This document shows positions 59,864-64,000 of a stretch of 64,000 bases of DNA, in pieces. The notes under the pieces were generated by a model. It saw only the letters and a program-made list of their open reading frames with translations. It ran no database searches and was not told the origin of the DNA. This DNA is from Mycobacterium sp. 852002-50816_SCH5313054-b (GTDB taxonomy: Bacteria > Actinomycetota > Actinomycetes > Mycobacteriales > Mycobacteriaceae). The stretch lies in contig NZ_LZIC01000069.1 in assembly GCF_001667185.1 (NCBI RefSeq), positions 50,391 through 114,390 on the forward strand, given 5' to 3'. Both the position numbers and the translations under genes were made by a program. Numbering within the stretch: position 1 is the stretch's first letter; every line of letters starts with the position of its first letter.

Positions 59864-61153
59864 TCAGCTCGGCTCGAAATCGATGGAGGTCACCCATTTG
59901 GTGTTGTGCACGCCGGGCAGCGCGGGAACGATGATCCGGGCCGGGTAGCCGTGATCCAGCGACAGGTCGGCGCCGTTGACCCGCAGCGCCAGCAGGGCGT
60001 CCGGATCCCGAATCTGGTTGGCCTGCAACGTCGCCGTGCCGAATGCGCCGCCGCGCTGCAGCGAGTCCACCCGCGCCGCGCGGGGCGCGGGGACCCCGGC
60101 CAGCCGGGCCAACTCGGCCAGCCGGACCCCGCTCCAGGTCTGCACGGTGGACCATCCCTCGACGCACGCGATCGGCAGCCGCGCCCGGTATTGCGGCATG
60201 CGGGCGAGCGCGGCCCGGTCCAGCACCACCTCGGCGGGTCCGCCGCGCAGGACCAATCGCCAACTCGCGCCGGCGCTTTCGGGCGCGACCCCCGCGGCGA
60301 GGGCGGTCTTGTTGACCGGGAAATCCTGCCCGCGCCCGCGCGGCAGCAGCAGGGCCGCGCCGCGGGATACGCCGCCGAGCGTCTGTCCCGCCGTCAGCAC
60401 GCCCACGAGCAGCGCGCCGGAGCCGACTAGCGCGAGGGCGCCGCGCCGGCTCATCGTCGGTTCGGCCGGATCGGCCGAAACCAGCCCGTCGGGATCGGGC
60501 GGTTCGGGACGGGTGTCACTTCGATTGGTGCGCAACACTTCTCGCAGCGGTATCGACTTCAGCCCGGTGACCATGCGCGGGATCTTGAGCGTGATGTGCA
60601 TCAGGAAACCGGTGATCATGACCCATGCCCCGAAATAGTGCGCGTCGTAGAAGCTGAACCCGAAGATGTAGTCGTACTGGATGTTCAGCACCCCGGTGAC
60701 GATTTCGAACAGCACCCCGCCGACCAGCATCAGCAACGACAACCGCTCCAACAGCTGGGCGATGGAGCGGGCCGGCGGCCACACGAACAGCTTCGGGATC
60801 ACCGACCACAGCTTGGCCAGCACGACCGGGATGATCACCAGGCCCAGCCCGACGTGCAGGCCCTGGGTCAGCCGGTACAACCACGACGGGCGGGTCGGCC
60901 AGGCGAAGGCCGGCAGGCGCAGCCAGCCGACGTCGGCGGGGATGGCCTGACTCAACTGCGGCGCGTAGGCGATGTAGGACAGCAGCCCGGTGAGGATGAC
61001 GATGGGCAGCGTAACCAGCAGCACCAGCCCGAACGCCGACGTCAGCCATGGGCCGCGCAGGGGGCTCCGGAAGCGGCTCAGCCGCCGCGCGCCCGGCGGT
61101 GGATTCCGGTCGAGCGCGCGCCACAGCCTGGCGGGAAACCCGTAGTCGCTCAC
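59864..61153 (-). CDS. Cytochrome b561-like/sulfite-oxidase-type molybdopterin protein (Rv0218-like)
   Basis: A 429-aa fusion. Residues 38-200 hold four to five helices of a cytochrome b-type domain with candidate haem histidines 100, 172 and 186. Residues 234-260 are a further hydrophobic segment starting with twin arginines (SRRGALALVG), as in Tat-exported enzymes with several helices. Residues 275-429 are the sulfite-oxidase/YedY molybdopterin domain with the Mo-ligand Cys330 in LPIACVEGWST. The enzyme domain should face the outside and pass electrons to or from the haem domain. The substrate is unknown. Coupled by an ATGA overlap to the upstream methyltransferase. Confidence 0.86.
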   Translation of the reverse strand: MSDYGFPARLWRALDRNPPPGARRLSRFRSPLRGPWLTSAFGLVLLVTLPIVILTGLLSYIAYAPQLSQAIPADVGWLRLPAFAWPTRPSWLYRLTQGLHVGLGLVIIPVVLAKLWSVIPKLFVWPPARSIAQLLERLSLLMLVGGVLFEIVTGVLNIQYDYIFGFSFYDAHYFGAWVMITGFLMHITLKIPRMVTGLKSIPLREVLRTNRSDTRPEPPDPDGLVSADPAEPTMSRRGALALVGSGALLVGVLTAGQTLGGVSRGAALLLPRGRGQDFPVNKTALAAGVAPESAGASWRLVLRGGPAEVVLDRAALARMPQYRARLPIACVEGWSTVQTWSGVRLAELARLAGVPAPRAARVDSLQRGGAFGTATLQANQIRDPDALLALRVNGADLSLDHGYPARIIVPALPGVHNTKWVTSIDFEPS

Positions 61154-61803
61154 AGGGCGGTCAGGCCCGCGACGACCCGGCCACCGATGAGCCGGACGCT
61201 GGTCAGCGTCAGACCCACCTGCGCGGCCAGTGCGGCGGCGCTGTCCACGCCGACCGATGCCCAGCGGAACCAGGGCCCCACGTCACCGGCCGTCTCGAGG
61301 CGCACCCAGCGCGGACGGATGCCGATCGCCTCGGTCTCGAACTCGGCGACACAACGCCCGCCGCGGCCCAGCAGCTCGGCGGCGCGGGCCAAGATCCGGA
61401 GCGGGTCGCCGCCGAGGCCGACATTGCCGTCGACCAGCAAGACCGTCTGCCAACGACCCATTCCGGGCAGCGGCTCGAACACGTCGCCCAGTATCGCCGG
61501 CGCGCCGCCGCTCCCGGCCAGCCGGATCGCCGTCGCCGAGCGATCGATGCCCAGCGCGGGTACGCCCCGGCGGATCAACTTGGCGACCAATCGACCCGGC
61601 CCGCAGCCCAGCTCGATCGTCGGGCCGGTGCACATCTGCGTGACGGCTTCGTCGAACACGTCGTCAGAGGCGTCGCGGGACTCGCTGTCGGGACATCGAT
61701 CGCCCAGCCAGCGGTGGGCGGGCAGCGGACGGATCTCGCCGTCCTCGTGCCGGACCCAACACCTCTCGCCACCGAGCGCCCGATCGTAGAGATGCCCCAG
61801 CAT
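61150..61803 (-). CDS. SAM-dependent methyltransferase
   Basis: A 217-aa class I methyltransferase. Motif I is TIELGCGPGRLVAKLIRRGVPALGID, followed by VLLVDGNVGLGGDPLRILARAAELLGRGGRC. GAGAGG stands before the ATG at 61803, and the stop overlaps the start of the molybdoenzyme, so it leads that operon. Its substrate is unknown. Confidence 0.82.
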   Translation of the reverse strand: MLGHLYDRALGGERCWVRHEDGEIRPLPAHRWLGDRCPDSESRDASDDVFDEAVTQMCTGPTIELGCGPGRLVAKLIRRGVPALGIDRSATAIRLAGSGGAPAILGDVFEPLPGMGRWQTVLLVDGNVGLGGDPLRILARAAELLGRGGRCVAEFETEAIGIRPRWVRLETAGDVGPWFRWASVGVDSAAALAAQVGLTLTSVRLIGGRVVAGLTAL

Positions 61804-61993
61804 GTCACGCCTCTCGCATCGTGCACGGCCGGGCGGCCCGGACGCGCCTCTGCCCCGGTGGGGGTTGGTGGTGCGAACCCGCATCGCCGGCACGCTGCTA
61901 CACACGGGATGCGCCGACGTTTCGATCAACCCGATTCCTACCCCGATCCGCGCGCGGCTAACCCCGCACGCGCTGGGCCGCCCCACCGACCGG

Positions 61994-62021
61994 GCCGAAT
62001 GGTTCACGCGATTCATTCGGC
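61994..62021. promoter_or_regulatory. Inverted repeat between nirD2 and the methyltransferase
   Basis: GCCGAATG (61994-62001) pairs perfectly with CATTCGGC (62014-62021) over 12 bases. It is 28 bp past the nirD2 stop and 190 bp before the methyltransferase start, so it may be a terminator of the former or an operator of the latter. Confidence 0.45.
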
Positions 62022-62048
62022 GCCGAAACCGGCCCGGACGGGTCGGGG

Positions 62049-62435
62049 TCAAAAGTCGTGACCCCGCCCACCGCCGAACGAACGGGCCAGCGACCCGTTG
62101 CACTGCGGTTGACGGGCTGGGACGCCGTCGATCCGCACGTGGATGCTTCCCGCGTCGTCGGCACGCACGGGGTAGGCGGTGACCGGCGCACCGCCGTTGG
62201 CGACCTCGTCTCCGCTCGCCAGGTCGTAGGTGAAGCCGTGCAGCGGGCAGACGACGATCCGGGCGTCGGCGAGCCCGTCCGCCAGCGGGCCTCCGCGGTG
62301 GGGACACACGGCATCGAGCGCCCGCAGTGAGCCGTCGCGCAGGCGGAAGACGGCGATCTGCCGACCCTCAACCGCGTAGGCGCGGCCCTCGCCCACCGGG
62401 ATCTCGTCCACTTGTCCTAACGTCACCTCCGTCAT
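62049..62435 (-). CDS. Rieske [2Fe-2S] protein, second NirD-like small subunit
   Basis: A 128-aa protein from the ATG at 62435 (MTEVTLGQVDEIPVGEGRAY). The Rieske ligands are intact: Cys44 and His46 in AVCPHRGGPL, Cys63 and His66 in VVCPLHGFTY. It follows the second NirB-like gene with overlapping stop and start (ATGA), so it is its partner. Unlike the NirD at 7033 it should bind a [2Fe-2S] cluster. The frame is open to 62519, but that part is the end of the nirB2 gene in another frame. Confidence 0.9.
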   Translation of the reverse strand: MTEVTLGQVDEIPVGEGRAYAVEGRQIAVFRLRDGSLRALDAVCPHRGGPLADGLADARIVVCPLHGFTYDLASGDEVANGGAPVTAYPVRADDAGSIHVRIDGVPARQPQCNGSLARSFGGGRGHDF

Positions 62436-64000
62436 CGCACCGGCACCTGCGGCAGCGGGACGAGGGGTAGGGATGACCGGAACTGGTTGGGTGCGGAGTT
62501 GTTTCGGCTCTCGCTCCACGGATCACGGTAGGAATCGACCGATTTCTGCATGCGCGCATCGAGGTCGGCGCCGATCCCTTCGCTGTCCTCCACCACCACC
62601 TGCCGGATCCGCTCGACGCCCAGCCGCGGCACGAAGGCGTACGTCCGCTCGAGCCAGTTGGCGTTCTCGCGGTAGTACTGCAGGAACCGGCCCGTGAGCG
62701 CGATGACCTCTTCCGGGGTGTCCACGGTCGCCAGCAGATCGCCCTTGCGGACGTGCGCGCCCGCCGCGCCGCCGACGTAGATCTGCCATTGTCCGCCCTC
62801 GATGGCGACGACGCCGAGGTCCTTGCACAGCGCCTCGGCGCAGTTGCGGGGGCACCCGGTCACCGCCAGCTTCATCTTGGCTGGGCTGGGGATACCCTGG
62901 AAGCGCTCCTCGACCGCGATGCCCAGCGCCGTCGAGTCGCCCAAACCGTAGCGGCAGAAGTCGCTTCCCACACAGGTTTTCACGGTCCGAAAGCTCTTGC
63001 CGTACGCGTAGCCCGACGGCATCCCGAGGTCGGCCCATACCGACGGCAGGTCCTCCTTGCGCACTCCGAGCAGATCGATCCGTTGCCCGCCGGTGAGCTT
63101 GATCATCGGGATCTGATACTTGTCGGCCACGTCGGCGATCTTGCGCAGCTGCTCCGAGCTCGTCACGCCGCCCTTGACCTGTGGCACCACCGAAAAGGTT
63201 CCGTCCCGCTGGATGTTGGCGTGCACCCGGTCGTTGATGAACCGGCCGTCGTGTTCGTCTACGAACTCGTCGCCCCACATCATGTGCAGCAGCGACGCCA
63301 GCGCCATCTTCGACCCGGCGTCCTCGCGCCCCTCCGGTGCCAGCGCGGCGAACACCGATGCCACCGAGTGCAACTCGAGCTCGCGGATCTTGCCCATCAA
63401 CTCCGGCTTTTCATACGGGATCCCCGGCACGTACCAATTTGCCCCGGCGCCTTGGGAAATCGCGACCCCGGTCTCCGAGGCCGCCCACTCGACGACCTGG
63501 GCGACCAAGCCCTTGCACGACCCGCAGCCCTTGCCCGCGCGGGTCGCCGACATCACGCCGTCGACAGAGGTCTGGCCGTCGTTGACGCAGCGGACGATCG
63601 CGGCCTTGTTCACCCCGTTGCAGTTGCACACCTGGGCGTCGTCCGCCAATTCGGCGGCGCCGGTGACCGCGTCCGGTGTGCCGAGGTCGAACATCAGCGA
63701 GACCCGCTCGGGCGGCAGCGGAAGCCGGCGGTCGAAGGCCTGCATCAAGAACGCCACCTTGCTGATGTCGCCCACCAGGGTGGCGCCGATCAGCTTGTCG
63801 TCGCGCACCACCACGGTCTTGTACACGCCGCGCCTGGGCTCGGAGTACTGAACGAATTCGTCGTCGTCACGCTCCGGCGTCTTCACTCCCATCGCCGCCA
63901 CGTCGACGCCGGCGACCTTCAGCTTGGTAGCGGTGCGTGAACCATGGTATGCCGCCGCGGGATTGGTGCCGGTCAAATGGTCGGCCAGCACGCCGGCCTG
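62432..64000 (-). CDS. Second nitrite reductase large subunit (NirB-like), C-terminal part
   Basis: The gene runs off the window at 64000; 522 residues remain. They contain the end of the FAD/NAD domain (KLKVAGVDVAAMG, TVVVRDDKLIGATLVGD), the BFD-like [2Fe-2S] segment (CNCNGVNKAAIVRCV ... GCGSCKGLV), and the reductase half with siroheme cysteines in TCVGSDFCRYG and TGCPRNCAEALCKDLG. It is clearly a paralogue of the NirB at 7377, similar in layout but diverged. With the Rieske partner it would reduce nitrite with NAD(P)H. Confidence 0.9.
   Translation of the reverse strand, partial: QAGVLADHLTGTNPAAAYHGSRTATKLKVAGVDVAAMGVKTPERDDDEFVQYSEPRRGVYKTVVVRDDKLIGATLVGDISKVAFLMQAFDRRLPLPPERVSLMFDLGTPDAVTGAAELADDAQVCNCNGVNKAAIVRCVNDGQTSVDGVMSATRAGKGCGSCKGLVAQVVEWAASETGVAISQGAGANWYVPGIPYEKPELMGKIRELELHSVASVFAALAPEGREDAGSKMALASLLHMMWGDEFVDEHDGRFINDRVHANIQRDGTFSVVPQVKGGVTSSEQLRKIADVADKYQIPMIKLTGGQRIDLLGVRKEDLPSVWADLGMPSGYAYGKSFRTVKTCVGSDFCRYGLGDSTALGIAVEERFQGIPSPAKMKLAVTGCPRNCAEALCKDLGVVAIEGGQWQIYVGGAAGAHVRKGDLLATVDTPEEVIALTGRFLQYYRENANWLERTYAFVPRLGVERIRQVVVEDSEGIGADLDARMQKSVDSYRDPWSESRNNSAPNQFRSSLPLVPLPQVPVR

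Overview
The window is high-GC DNA from a slow-growing Mycobacterium. Gene order and protein similarity, recalled from memory and not searched, follow the M. tuberculosis H37Rv block Rv0265c to Rv0218 almost gene for gene (fecB2, the pxpBC-like pair, aac(2')-I, narK3, nnaR, nirBD, acr2, sdh1, fadE5, fadA2-fabG4-htdX, lpqI, aftD, gabD1, R2lox, fadE4-php, Rv0228-Rv0223c, echA1, WS/DGAT, lipC, Rv0219-Rv0218). It is not M. tuberculosis itself. cobU-cobQ1-PPE2, Rv0246, vapBC24 and Rv0229c are missing from their expected places, and several genes not in that block are present. A PE_PGRS gene points to the clade of slow growers that carries this family. No IS element, prophage, tRNA, rRNA or CRISPR array was recognised.

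Layout. Positions 1-2725 hold an iron-siderophore binding lipoprotein end, 5-oxoprolinase-like subunits and an aminoglycoside 2'-N-acetyltransferase. Positions 3143-9950 form a nitrate/nitrite assimilation island: NarK3 transporter, NnaR regulator (HemD-like plus winged helix), a sirohydrochlorin chelatase-like protein that could serve the siroheme of NirB, a TetR ligand-binding domain without a DNA-binding domain, and convergent nirBD. Positions 10176-12580 carry Hsp20 (Acr2) with a SigH/SigE-type promoter, a DUF302/HxlR divergent pair and a frameshifted PEP-mutase-like gene. Positions 12673-16789 are the Sdh1 succinate dehydrogenase operon. Positions 16838-18021 hold a flavin reductase and a decayed 2-oxoglutarate oxygenase gene. 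Positions 18212-23986 are lipid genes fadE5, fadA2, fabG4 and htdX, with perfect palindromes in the fadE5 and fadA2/fabG4 promoter regions. Positions 23983-35504 hold a ClC channel, TetR, LpqI, two small DUF2613-like proteins, the arabinosyltransferase AftD, an LMF-family membrane protein, an acetolactate-synthase-like enzyme and a Ddn-like protein. Positions 35664-41647 hold GabD1, the R2-like ligand-binding oxidase with its TetR, FadE4 and a phosphotriesterase-like lactonase. Positions 41640-51012 hold an acyl-CoA ligase, envelope-biogenesis membrane proteins, a glycosyltransferase, a methyltransferase and a KstR-type aldehyde dehydrogenase. Positions 51024-55598 are an accessory segment: short palindrome, 43-aa ORF plus TetR, PE_PGRS with the tail of a lost relative, a 98-aa unknown protein and an acyl-CoA ligase. 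Positions 55666-61153 return to conserved lipid and redox genes. Positions 61150-64000 hold a methyltransferase and a second nirBD pair cut by the window edge.

The points most worth a second look are: two nitrite reductase loci with different NirD types; a TetR-like protein without a DNA-binding domain inside the nitrite island; aftD lacking any standard start codon before its conserved N-terminus; HtdX with its catalytic Asp replaced by His; short unknown proteins coupled to a TetR or an acyl-CoA ligase; a recurrent nested palindrome of about 60 bp; and several operator palindromes and probable leaderless promoters.
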